From Streptomyces alanosinicus (GTDB taxonomy: Bacteria; Actinomycetota; Actinomycetes; Streptomycetales; Streptomycetaceae): a DNA stretch of 64,000 nucleotides. The translations under genes and the position numbers were made by a program. Every line of letters starts with the position of its first letter. Positions within the stretch are counted from its first letter, which is position 1. Below are positions 34,880 through 42,956 of this stretch, in pieces. A model generated the notes under the pieces. The model made no database searches, was not told the origin of the DNA, and was given only the letters and a program-made list of their open reading frames with translations. The stretch spans positions 29,488-93,487 of the forward strand of contig NZ_BMVG01000028.1 of the NCBI RefSeq assembly GCF_014650595.1, written 5' to 3'.

Positions 34880-35384
34880 TCAACCTTCTCTGATCACGCG
34901 AAAGATAGCCACTATGCCAAGCCTCCGGAGACTCCGCCCCGGAAAGAGGGCTAAATGTCACGACGATGTCCCGCAGGGATTCTTGACCATTAGTACTTAC
35001 GTTACGGGCAGAAGTTGCTCCGTGAGTAAAAGATCTGATGCGGCACAGCATGTCGTTCACATACAAAGCGATTCCTTGCTTCCCTGGATTATTGCAGTTA
35101 GTGCAGATTCGAGTCAATACATTCGCTTCCCTCAAGACGGGCGTCGATACACACGGGGTGGACATCCACTCACTCACTGGGAAGAGAAAGTGAGCCTGGC
35201 GGGGAGAAGAAGGAAAAAGGCATCGAGTCGCAAAGATCTGAACCATCCGGTAGTAGCGGCGACTGCGAACCGAGTAGACGAAGAAATCACGGTTCAGATC
35301 GAGTGGAATTGCGAAGACGCCAGCTATATTGGCGCAGGTGAGCTACAAGACCCTGCTCTCATACGAGTCGATACGGTTCCCTGA
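34869..35384 (+). CDS. Protein of unknown function, second gene of the cassette
   Basis: A 171-residue frame from GTG 34869. The later part appears protein-like: FLTISTYVTGRSCSVS, QHVVHIQSDSLLPWIIAVSADS, NRVDEEITVQIEWNCEDASYI; the start is uncertain and an ATG at 34914 is possible. A Lys/Arg-rich stretch (SLAGRRRKKASSRKD) is central. GC content is again lower than the surroundings. Fifteen bases separate it from the membrane protein gene downstream. Confidence 0.5.
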   Translation: MSPSQPSLITRKIATMPSLRRLRPGKRAKCHDDVPQGFLTISTYVTGRSCSVSKRSDAAQHVVHIQSDSLLPWIIAVSADSSQYIRFPQDGRRYTRGGHPLTHWEEKVSLAGRRRKKASSRKDLNHPVVAATANRVDEEITVQIEWNCEDASYIGAGELQDPALIRVDTVP

Positions 35385-35399
35385 GGAGAGAGCAGTCGG

Positions 35400-35840
35400 A
35401 TGAAGGACGCCATACCTTTCATCGCCGCCAGCGTCATGTACCTATTGAGCCCAGTCCTGACTCGACGCGCGCAGGCTTCTGTAAGGAATTGGATTTCATC
35501 GGAGAAAGCTCAATCAAACATTTCCGTCGGCACGCCGCCGTACTACTTGTCACCGGAGCAGATAGAAGACTATATCGAATTTTCGGTGGATGCCGTTCAG
35601 ATTGTCCCAGCAATCACCCTAACCGGCGTGGGGATAGTGCTCGCACTTCCCGAAAGTTTGTCTTCATGGGTCGTCGGGATAATCTATATATGTGTTGCTC
35701 TCGTCCTAGTCTTGGCTGATACGGGAATGCATCTCACACGCCCCCAAAGGTATTTGAGTCGGAAATTTTTGGGCCTTTCCTACGTTGCGCTCGGCGGCCT
35801 TTGCGTTAATCTCGCTGGCATCGCGTTCACATTTTCGTAG
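35400..35840 (+). CDS. Small membrane protein, third gene of the cassette
   Basis: A 146-residue protein with GAGGAGAG at the right distance before ATG 35400. Predicted membrane segments: an N-terminal segment around FIAASVMYLLSPVL, and three hydrophobic stretches, AVQIVPAITLTGVGIVLALP, WVVGIIYICVALVLVLAD and LSYVALGGLCVNLAGIAFTF. A soluble loop of about 40 residues (YYLSPEQIEDYIEF) lies between the first and second. It may be the membrane effector of a small operon of unknown role; nothing closer can be said. Confidence 0.65.
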   Translation: MKDAIPFIAASVMYLLSPVLTRRAQASVRNWISSEKAQSNISVGTPPYYLSPEQIEDYIEFSVDAVQIVPAITLTGVGIVLALPESLSSWVVGIIYICVALVLVLADTGMHLTRPQRYLSRKFLGLSYVALGGLCVNLAGIAFTFS

Positions 35841-36066
35841 CCGCGATCACTTTGTACGCTGCGCGCGGAGGTCTCCACCGCGCTCTAGCGGCGCTGACGA
35901 GTCAAGGGGACACGCCCAGCTGAGCGGCTCACCGCATTGCCCCTCCTCGCCACGGGCACAGCCGAGCGGCAGCTCGCCCCACTCGAGCCCTACCTCTCTC
36001 TGTCTGGCCTGCCGATCCGGTGGGCTCTTTCTCACGCCATCACGAGCCTCAGAGGGCTAACCCGAC
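35841..36066. other. Gap between cassette and broken scaffold-like gene
   Basis: No convincing gene. GC content rises back to the window's normal level here, marking the right edge of the low-GC cassette. Confidence 0.4.
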
Positions 36067-36696
36067 ATGCCCGAGCAGATCCTCGACGAGACCTTGCCAG
36101 CTAATCAAGGGTGGCTCGGGCGAGGCCGGCGACCCGAACACCCCGCCCGCCCGGCGCCCCGACCCCTGCCGCGAACGTCGGCCCCGGCACCCCGTCGGCC
36201 GCGGACCAGGCCACCCAGCGCAGCGGCTCGCCGAGGCCACCAGCCGCGCCGCGCAAGCCACCGCTGAGCGCGACGAGGTGCGCGCCGCCCTCGACGCGGT
36301 GAACAAGGCACTTAACCCCGACGGAGCCGAGGCCGAACAGGACCCGGCCGCGGTCGCCGACCGCGACAAGCAGCTCGGCAACCTCGCCGCCGAGCTGCGC
36401 ACTGCCCGCGCCGTGTTCGCCGCCTACAAGGCCTGCGGGCGAACACGGCGCACTCGCCGACTGGCTGCTGAACAGTCGCGCATTCGCCGCTACCGTCGGC
36501 GCGCTCGACCCGACCGGCGCCAAGTTCGGCGCTCGCCGACGCGATCAAGAGCGCCGTAGACGCCGACCCTGACCTCTATGGCGCCGCCCCGAGTGGCCCA
36601 CCGCGCGGCGGCGCCGAGTTCAACGGCGTCCCGACTGGTGAGCGCCGCGCTGCCTCGCTGCACGATGCCGTCGCCGCCCGCCTAGGCGGCGCCTAA
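36067..36696 (+). pseudogene. Frameshifted capsid scaffold-like gene on the opposite strand
   Basis: Start MPEQILDETLPANQGW is followed in another frame by a coiled coil AAQATAERDEVRAALDAVNK, DKQLGNLAAELRTARAVFAAYKA, then in two further frames GALADWLLNSRAFAATVGAL and ADAIKSAVDADPDLYGAAPSG to HDAVAARLGGA and a stop. The parts form one protein resembling phage scaffold proteins, with at least three frame changes. It is on the plus strand, opposite to the other head genes, and so comes from a different phage module. Confidence 0.6.
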
Positions 36697-37220
36697 GGAA
36701 GTGCCAGCTGCTCGGGCCCGCCCTCGTCGGCGGCCGGTGCCAGCAGGGCAGATGCGTCAGGGATGCTGCGGTTGGTTCGCAGCCACCACGCGAACTGCCA
36801 GTTCCTGCAGGTGCGGTGCGGCCGTGAGTTCCTCTTGGGAGCGTCATGCGGGATGGAATGCTCGCCCCAACCGGTGATGGGGCGAGCATTGGTGAGTCGT
36901 ACGCCAAGGCCGCGGACGAGTGCGTCGCCTTCCCAGTTCTCACCGGGCGTGTACTCGAAGGCGAGGTGTGCGTTGCGGGCCCAATCCCATGGGATCGGCA
37001 GTGCACACAGGTACCACGCCGTGGGCGGATTGGCGGCTGGCAGGTGGAGTGTCTGGCGGCTGTGCTTGGTGTTGATGTTGTAGCGGTCACATTCGGCGAA
37101 TGTCTTGAGGCAGTGCTGTGTGAGGTCAAGTTCACGTATGCCGGCCAGCCACATTATGCGGTACCTGTCGCGTGCTTCTATGTCCACGCGAACCCGCTCT
37201 AGGGTTGCCCCCGAGTTCAT
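36693..37220 (-). CDS. Phage-type protein of unknown function
   Basis: A 175-residue protein from ATG 37220, four bases after the end of the ParB-methyltransferase gene. It contains many Trp and Cys residues: RYRIMWLAGIRELDLTQHCL, TAWYLCALPIPWDWARNAHLAFEY, QFAWWLRTNRSIPDASALL. I do not recognise a family. Close spacing puts it in the same operon as the two ParB-type genes, so a role in DNA modification or packaging is conceivable but unproven. Confidence 0.6.
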   Translation of the reverse strand: MNSGATLERVRVDIEARDRYRIMWLAGIRELDLTQHCLKTFAECDRYNINTKHSRQTLHLPAANPPTAWYLCALPIPWDWARNAHLAFEYTPGENWEGDALVRGLGVRLTNARPITGWGEHSIPHDAPKRNSRPHRTCRNWQFAWWLRTNRSIPDASALLAPAADEGGPEQLALP

Positions 37221-37224
37221 TACC

Positions 37225-38676
37225 TTACCCCTTCAGAGTTGAATTCCTTTCTCTCGTCAATTCTAGCAGAATTGATGATATTTCGCGGTGTTTATTGTGG
37301 CGGTAATTGTTGGGGTAGGGCATGTTGAATTCTTCGGAGAAGGCTCGCTCATATTCGCCGGTTGGCAGGGGGCGCGGCTTACGGCAGACGGCTTTCACTG
37401 TGGCCCTGGTGGTGTCGCTGAGTTGCACGTCTTCGAAGTACCGGGACAGCAGCCCGCGCAGCGACTCGGGAGTGTGGTAGCGGATGCGTTGCCACTTGCC
37501 GCGCACGAACCGCATGTCGACGTTGTGCTCGTCAAGGAACGCCAGGCGGGTGGAGTCGCGGCTGATGGAGTGCTCTGAGTTCTCGTATGCCACTTCCCGC
37601 TCTAGGTTGCGGGTGCCGACGCAGACCTGTCCGTCAGCGGCGCACAGCGCGTTCACTGTGACGAGTACCCAGTGCTGGTAGTTGAGGCTGGTGGTGGCGT
37701 TGATGACGGAGTCGAGGACGACGACCTCGTACAGGCCGTTCTCGCGTAGCTCGCGTTCGATGCCGCGGAGCTGGCCGACGATCGTGCGGATGTCGATCGA
37801 GTATTTGCCCTTGAGGGTTCGGTACGGCTCGTAGTCCTGAACCCGGTAGCCCTTGGCGCGCAGGTGCCGGGCGTAGTCCCCGTGGCCGGCCCCGAAGTCC
37901 ACCACGCGATGCGACGTGGTCAGCCACGGCAGGACCAGGCGTTCCCACACTTCGGACTTGTAGCGGACCTTGTCGGCCTTGGCCTTCGAGGAGTGTTCGC
38001 GCAGCCGGTTGGGCTGCACGATGTGCTGGTTCCAGACGGGGGCCTGGTCCTCGAGCCCGGACCAGTCGTAGACGCCGTACTCGCCGGTGAGGTCTTCAAC
38101 CAGCTGGCCCGCGTCGAAGGAGGCGACGGTCCAGGCGAGGACGTCGAATCGCTGGGTTTTCGCGACGGCCGCGTACTCGGCGTTGAGGACGATGCGCCCT
38201 TGGTCATCGATGACGACCGAGCCCCACGGGCCGTGGGCGGCGGTCATGAAGCCGATCGCCTGCTGGAAGGGAAGGTTCTTCGACTCCTCGACCTGGATGG
38301 TCTGCCAAGGAATCCAGCACCACCGGCCGATCGGCCCCGGCTCCGCGTACACCACGGACGACTCCGTCTCGACGCGGTTATGCAGCAGGTTGAACTTGAT
38401 CTCGTCCTGCAGGCGCACCTTCTGCGGCAGGATCACCGCCGGCGTCGTCGTCTCTCCGATCGCCTTCAGACCTTTGGTTCGCTGGTGGCCCGCGACCAGG
38501 GTGCCGTCGGCGTTGAGGATCACAGGCTTGACCACGCCGTGCCGCGTAAGCGAGGCCTGAAGCCGGACGAAGGCGTCTTCTGAGAGGCGCCGTGGGTTGT
38601 AGTCAGCCGGCCGCAGCTTCGCCAGCGGATACGCAGGGTCGAAGCGGACATCGAGGCTCTTCACGCTGTCGCCCCT
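37225..38676 (-). CDS. ParB-like domain fused to SAM-dependent methyltransferase
   Basis: A 483-residue protein from GTG 38676 (GAGGAAGGGG upstream). Residues 1-100 are a ParB/Srx-type domain: LRPADYNPRRLSEDAFVRLQ and GTLVAGHQRTKGLKAIG with the nucleotide-binding GHQR. From about 265 comes a Rossmann methyltransferase: HRVVDFGAGHGDYARHLRAKG (SAM motif I) and YEVVVLDSVINATTS. Such fusions occur in phages and are thought to modify DNA or a nucleotide; target unknown. It overlaps the preceding ParB-like gene by 16 bp. Confidence 0.78.
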   Translation of the reverse strand, partial: RGDSVKSLDVRFDPAYPLAKLRPADYNPRRLSEDAFVRLQASLTRHGVVKPVILNADGTLVAGHQRTKGLKAIGETTTPAVILPQKVRLQDEIKFNLLHNRVETESSVVYAEPGPIGRWCWIPWQTIQVEESKNLPFQQAIGFMTAAHGPWGSVVIDDQGRIVLNAEYAAVAKTQRFDVLAWTVASFDAGQLVEDLTGEYGVYDWSGLEDQAPVWNQHIVQPNRLREHSSKAKADKVRYKSEVWERLVLPWLTTSHRVVDFGAGHGDYARHLRAKGYRVQDYEPYRTLKGKYSIDIRTIVGQLRGIERELRENGLYEVVVLDSVINATTSLNYQHWVLVTVNALCAADGQVCVGTRNLEREVAYENSEHSISRDSTRLAFLDEHNVDMRFVRGKWQRIRYHTPESLRGLLSRYFEDVQLSDTTRATVKAVCRKPRPLPTGEYERAFSEEFNMPYPNNYRHNKHREISSILLELTRERNSTLKG

Positions 38677-39326
38677 TCCTCGGCGCGATGCTCCTCGTTG
38701 AGGACGTGCCAGCCGAAGCCCATGTCGGAGTCGTTGTCGTCGACGAACCGCTTGTACAAGGCGTCGAGGAGTTCGACTTCGGCCTGGGTGATGCGCACGC
38801 GAGTGGAGGACCACTGCATGTAGCCCCACTGCAGATAGTCCACAGTTGCGGCGGCTCCGGTACCGGCGCCGTCGCTGGGCAGCTCGATCGGCGCCGGAAG
38901 TGCGGTCTCGTCCAGGAGTTGGTCGAGCTGGTCCTGGTCGTAGCCGGTGCCCTGGAGGTCTGGCAGGTCCTGAAGGATGTCGGCGAGGAGGACCGTGTCG
39001 TACCCGGCCAGATCCGAGGTGCGATTGTCGACGATGACGATCTTCGCTGCAGCGTCATCATCGACGTCGAGCCAGGTGACGGCAATGTCGCTCCAGCCGA
39101 GCTGCTTAGCCGCCTTGTAGGTGTGGTTACCGGCGAGGATTTCGTTCGGGCGGCCTGTCAGCGTCCCTCGATTGACGACGATCGGCCGGTACTGGCCATG
39201 CGTCGACAGAGACTCGGTAATCGAGTCCAGGTCACCGGTGCGCGGGTTGCGGTGATAGGGGGTCAGCTCATCGACCGGGACGGCCAGGTCCGCCAGCGAG
39301 GCTGGTATGCGAGAGGCGGTGGACAT
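38661..39326 (-). CDS. ParB N-terminal domain protein
   Basis: A 221-residue protein. The N-terminal part is a ParB-type nuclease/CTPase domain: LTPYHRNPRTGDLDSITESL and NEILAGNHTYKAAKQLGWSDI, with the GNH-T-K variant of the GERR box found in phage ParB-like nucleases. The C-terminal part (about 110-221) is acidic and has no known domain. It starts the short operon that continues with the ParB-methyltransferase fusion. A role in phage DNA processing beside the terminase region is likely. Confidence 0.75.
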   Translation of the reverse strand: MSTASRIPASLADLAVPVDELTPYHRNPRTGDLDSITESLSTHGQYRPIVVNRGTLTGRPNEILAGNHTYKAAKQLGWSDIAVTWLDVDDDAAAKIVIVDNRTSDLAGYDTVLLADILQDLPDLQGTGYDQDQLDQLLDETALPAPIELPSDGAGTGAAATVDYLQWGYMQWSSTRVRITQAEVELLDALYKRFVDDNDSDMGFGWHVLNEEHRAEEGATA

Positions 39327-39477
39327 GCGGCTCCAGCCCCACGCCCACCATCGAGCCTAGGTGATCATCCGAGACGCCGACCCGGGGTAGTTCGCGGAAC
39401 GAGGCAGCTGACGGGGTAGGACGCCAGCCCTGTCGATGGGACGGCTGGACTTGGCGGCAGCGGATCCGGCCTCTTCC

Positions 39478-40509
39478 TCAGTGTTCGCTGTATTCGGTTC
39501 CGTCGAACTTGTAGGGCCATGTGCTTTGGGCGGCGATGCTGATGTCGGAGCTGCCAGCAGGCACCTTGAGAATGGTCATCTGCATCATGGTTTGGGTGAA
39601 CTTGTTCCAACGGATTCCTGTGGTGCCGTCCCAGCCGCTTGTTGTGAGCTTGAGCCACCGCCCTGGCCCCATGTCGGCCGTTACCGTGTTCACGTCGACG
39701 CAGGCAACCAGTGCTCCGCCGTCCTTTGTCTGCCAGGCCGGACCAACCGGGGCACGCTGGGCCTTTGTCTGAATGTTCACGGATTCGGCGTTACCTAGCT
39801 GCTCGCGGATCGGCTTTGTCTGCCCATACGTTGCGCGGTATGTGTCGATCTGAGATGACCACCGAAGGTGCTCGTCCGCGCTCTTTCGTGTGACGTAGTC
39901 GAAGTACGCCCCACAGGCTTTACCTGGCTGCACTGCTAGGTGGGCGTTGGGCGCGACGATCTGCGCTGTCCCGTTCCCGTCTACGGCAATCTGAGGGACA
40001 TCCTCCTTGCTCGGGGCGTCGGCAGTGAACGCTGTCCGCCACGCGCCGCCATCGTCAGCCCGATGGATCAAGCTCCAGCGCATGCTTACGGTGTTCTTGA
40101 ACTCGCCACCGATGGCGTAGCTGGACACCTGTTGGGCTCCCAAGATCCAGCTTCCGGCGCCTGCGGTGTCAGGCATGGCTACCCAGGCGCGTACAGCGGG
40201 GTCAACGTGTGGGCGGTTCGTCGGGTTCTGGCTTTCGTCCCTGCCACGCGCTTTGATGCTATCGATCCGGGCGAGTGTCCGGTCCAGCCACGGACCTTCC
40301 TGGATCGAGCGCCAGTAGGAGGGGCTGAGACTGTCGCTGTCGTCCTTCTTATCCAGCGCCTTCAGGACCCTCTGCGCTTCGTCGACAGAGACTGGTGGCT
40401 TCGCCTTTGCGGACGGGGCGCTGTCCACGCTCTTTCGTTCCCCGGAGCCGGCATCGCATGCTACGGCCCAAAGGAGCAGAGCTGCTATGAGCAGTGAAGA
40501 ACGCTTCAT
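39478..40509 (-). CDS. Secreted lipoprotein of unknown function
   Basis: A 343-residue protein with a lipoprotein signal: KR, then SSLLIAALLLWAVAC with the lipobox Cys at residue 18, followed by a low-complexity Ser/Lys linker. The mature part is beta-rich with pairs such as WILGAQQVSSYAIGGEFKN and WLKLTTSGWDGTTGIRWNKF. It would be anchored outside the membrane. I do not recognise a family. It sits alone between phage genes and the helicase, so it is probably a lone chromosomal or plasmid gene. Confidence 0.7.
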   Translation of the reverse strand: MKRSSLLIAALLLWAVACDAGSGERKSVDSAPSAKAKPPVSVDEAQRVLKALDKKDDSDSLSPSYWRSIQEGPWLDRTLARIDSIKARGRDESQNPTNRPHVDPAVRAWVAMPDTAGAGSWILGAQQVSSYAIGGEFKNTVSMRWSLIHRADDGGAWRTAFTADAPSKEDVPQIAVDGNGTAQIVAPNAHLAVQPGKACGAYFDYVTRKSADEHLRWSSQIDTYRATYGQTKPIREQLGNAESVNIQTKAQRAPVGPAWQTKDGGALVACVDVNTVTADMGPGRWLKLTTSGWDGTTGIRWNKFTQTMMQMTILKVPAGSSDISIAAQSTWPYKFDGTEYSEH

Positions 40510-40654
40510 CCCAAACCTCAGCCAGCCGTGAACCAGTGGTTCCTTGATCCTATGCAGAGACCAACTTGACGTTGGGGGGCTCCCGAAAGTTTGTGCCGTC
40601 TCACAGGGGCAGGTGGATGCGCGTGCGGCACGGCTGGTTCGCAGCGGCCTTCGT

Positions 40655-41077
40655 TCACGTCAGGTCGCCGACTGATCCGCGGCTGGTGTCGCGCGGACTC
40701 TGAGGCAGGATGCCGCTGACAGCGGCTCGCCGCGGATGCAGTGCCCGGTCGATCAAGTCGAACCAATCGGTTCCGGCTAGCCAGTGCTTGCTGCTCAGGT
40801 GCACGCTCCAGTCCAGCAGCGCGGTCCAGGAACGCACCCGGTTGACCGTGATCGTGCAGGCGAACGAAGGGGCTTTGCCGCAGCTGTGATGGCGCACCGC
40901 CCACTGCACGGGGTGGGTGCCAGCTGATGCGTGGAACACGGCGTAGTCCGCGCTGCCGGTTTCCCTCCAGGCACGGAGGGCCCGGTCTGCCGCGTCGGTA
41001 TCTACCTCCAGTACGCCGTCGCCGTCCTGAACGAGTTCCAGGCAGTGATCGCAAACCGCTACGAGCTCGTGCGCCAT
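40655..41077 (-). CDS. Small cysteine-containing protein of unknown function
   Basis: A 140-residue protein that starts MAHELVAVCDHCLELVQDGDGV, where CDHC may bind a metal together with later HHSCGK. It contains WTALLDWSVHLSSKHWLAGTDW, a Trp-rich part seen in small actinobacterial phage or plasmid proteins. Role unknown. Confidence 0.6.
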   Translation of the reverse strand: MAHELVAVCDHCLELVQDGDGVLEVDTDAADRALRAWRETGSADYAVFHASAGTHPVQWAVRHHSCGKAPSFACTITVNRVRSWTALLDWSVHLSSKHWLAGTDWFDLIDRALHPRRAAVSGILPQSPRDTSRGSVGDLT

Positions 41078-41362
41078 GACCCCGGTATACCTCAGGTTAT
41101 GGAGCCCCCGGAATCGACGCTGCTGGTGACAGGAGACGTGGCAGCGCAGAGCCGTCGGCGTGCTGCGCCGCGCCCCGTTCGAGCAGTGCCCTATCGGCCG
41201 GCACCAGCGCGTTCACTGCCGGAGCAAGGGACAACAGGGCTGCCCCGCGTGGTCGCGGGTTCGGTTAGCGAATAGCTGTCTCATTCATGTGGGGGCGTTG
41301 TCAGAGGCTGCTGCTACACATTCGGCGAGACGACCGTTGTGGTCGCAGCCGAGAGGAGCACG
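41078..41362. other. Divergent intergenic region before the helicase gene
   Basis: No gene seen. It should hold the promoters for the minus-strand 140-residue protein and the plus-strand helicase. GAGAGGAGC precedes ATG 41363. Confidence 0.4.
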
Positions 41363-42895
41363 ATGCCCACCCCCACCTCCGAGCAGTGCGTCGCCGTGGA
41401 CACTTTCAGGCGCGGCGATCACCTCGTCCTGCAAGCGGGCGCCGGGACAGGCAAGACAACGACCCTCGCCATGCTTGCAGCAAGCACGAAGAAGCGGGGG
41501 AGGTACATCGCCTTCAACAAGTCCATCGCGATGGAGGCGGCGACCAAGTTCTCGAGCAACGTGCAGTGCAAGACTGCTCATTCGCTGGCGTTCGCCGCTG
41601 TGGGCCATAACTACTCGGCTCGCATGGACGCGCCCCGCGTGCCTGGCTGGAAGACCGGAGCGTCCCTCGGGATCGGCCTCAACATGCGTATCCGCATCGG
41701 GGAACGCGACGTCACCAACAAGGCGCTCTCCTATACGGTGCTGCGGACCGTTACGCGTTTCTGCCAGTCCGCAGACCCGATGATCCAGCCGTACCACGTC
41801 CCCCGACTCCGCGGCATCGAGATGGAGGACCTGCACGCCCAGCTTGTCGATGTTGTCCTGCCGTACGCGCACAAGGCGTGGGAAGACCTTCAGAACCCCG
41901 ATCATGGCAACGTGCGTTTCGATCACGACCACTACCTGAAGATCTGGGCGCTCACCGAACCCCGCATCGAAGCGGACTTCCTGCTCCTGGACGAAGCGCA
42001 GGACACCAACCCGGTCGTAGAGAAGGTCTTCAACGCGCAGCGCAGCCACACCCAATTGGTGATGGTCGGCGACTCCGCGCAGGCCATCTACGGGTGGCGC
42101 GGCGCCCGCGACGTCATGAGCGACTTCGACGGCACCGAACTTGCGCTGTCCCAGTCCTTTCGCTTCGGACCCGATCTGGCCGACGAGGCCAACCGGTGGC
42201 TGAGCATCGTCGATTCCCCGATTCGGCTGGCCGGCACCACCGCCATCTCAACCAGGCTCGAACGGGTCGAGTACCCGGACGCCATCCTGTGCCGGTCCAA
42301 CGTTGGCGCCATGCTTGAGGTCATGAACCAGCTCGAACAAGGCCGTCGCGTTGCTCTTGTCGGGGGAGGGGAGGCCTTGCGGGCTCTGGCCAGGGCCGCC
42401 AGGGGCCTGAAGGCCGGCAAGCGAAGCACTCACCCCGAGTTGATCCTTTTCGAGTCGTGGGGCGAGCTACAGGAGTACGCGGAATACGACCCATCGGGCA
42501 GGGACCTGCTGCCTCTGGTTGACCTTGTTGACGAACACGGCGTCGATGTCATCCTCGATGCCGTCGACAAGCTCGCTGTGGAGCACGGCGCCGACATCGT
42601 CGTCTCCACCGCCCACAAGGCCAAGGGCCGCGAATGGGCGTCCGTGCGCATCGGTGAGGACTTCACTGAGCCCGTTGATCCAGAAGAGACCGACGAAGAC
42701 GGTAACCCGCTGCCCGGCGACATCGACGACGGGGAAGCACGCCTCGCCTATGTTGCGGTCACTCGTGCCCGGAACCAGTTGGATCTCGGCGGCCTGTCCT
42801 GGATCAACCAGCACCCGGATGGCAACCCCAACGTGGACATCCCACGACAAGCACCCATGGCGCCCACTCCCTGGGACCGGCTCGGGCCCCTGTAA
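41363..42895 (+). CDS. UvrD-like superfamily 1 helicase
   Basis: A 510-residue helicase from ATG 41363. Motif I QAGAGTGKTTTL (24-35), motif II LLDEAQDTNP, motif III QAIYGWRGARD, motif V STAHKAKGREW and motif VI YVAVTRARNQL are all readable, so the ATPase should be active. It lacks the long accessory domains of full UvrD/PcrA, in line with small phage- or defence-associated family members. It is followed 61 bp later by a CoiA-like nuclease gene on the same strand; helicase-nuclease pairing is a common defence theme. Confidence 0.85.
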   Translation: MPTPTSEQCVAVDTFRRGDHLVLQAGAGTGKTTTLAMLAASTKKRGRYIAFNKSIAMEAATKFSSNVQCKTAHSLAFAAVGHNYSARMDAPRVPGWKTGASLGIGLNMRIRIGERDVTNKALSYTVLRTVTRFCQSADPMIQPYHVPRLRGIEMEDLHAQLVDVVLPYAHKAWEDLQNPDHGNVRFDHDHYLKIWALTEPRIEADFLLLDEAQDTNPVVEKVFNAQRSHTQLVMVGDSAQAIYGWRGARDVMSDFDGTELALSQSFRFGPDLADEANRWLSIVDSPIRLAGTTAISTRLERVEYPDAILCRSNVGAMLEVMNQLEQGRRVALVGGGEALRALARAARGLKAGKRSTHPELILFESWGELQEYAEYDPSGRDLLPLVDLVDEHGVDVILDAVDKLAVEHGADIVVSTAHKAKGREWASVRIGEDFTEPVDPEETDEDGNPLPGDIDDGEARLAYVAVTRARNQLDLGGLSWINQHPDGNPNVDIPRQAPMAPTPWDRLGPL

Positions 42896-42956
42896 TCAAG
42901 GCGGTGTCAGTGGCTGCTGCCACAGTTGGCTCGGAGGGAGGAAGGGGGAGCGGCCG

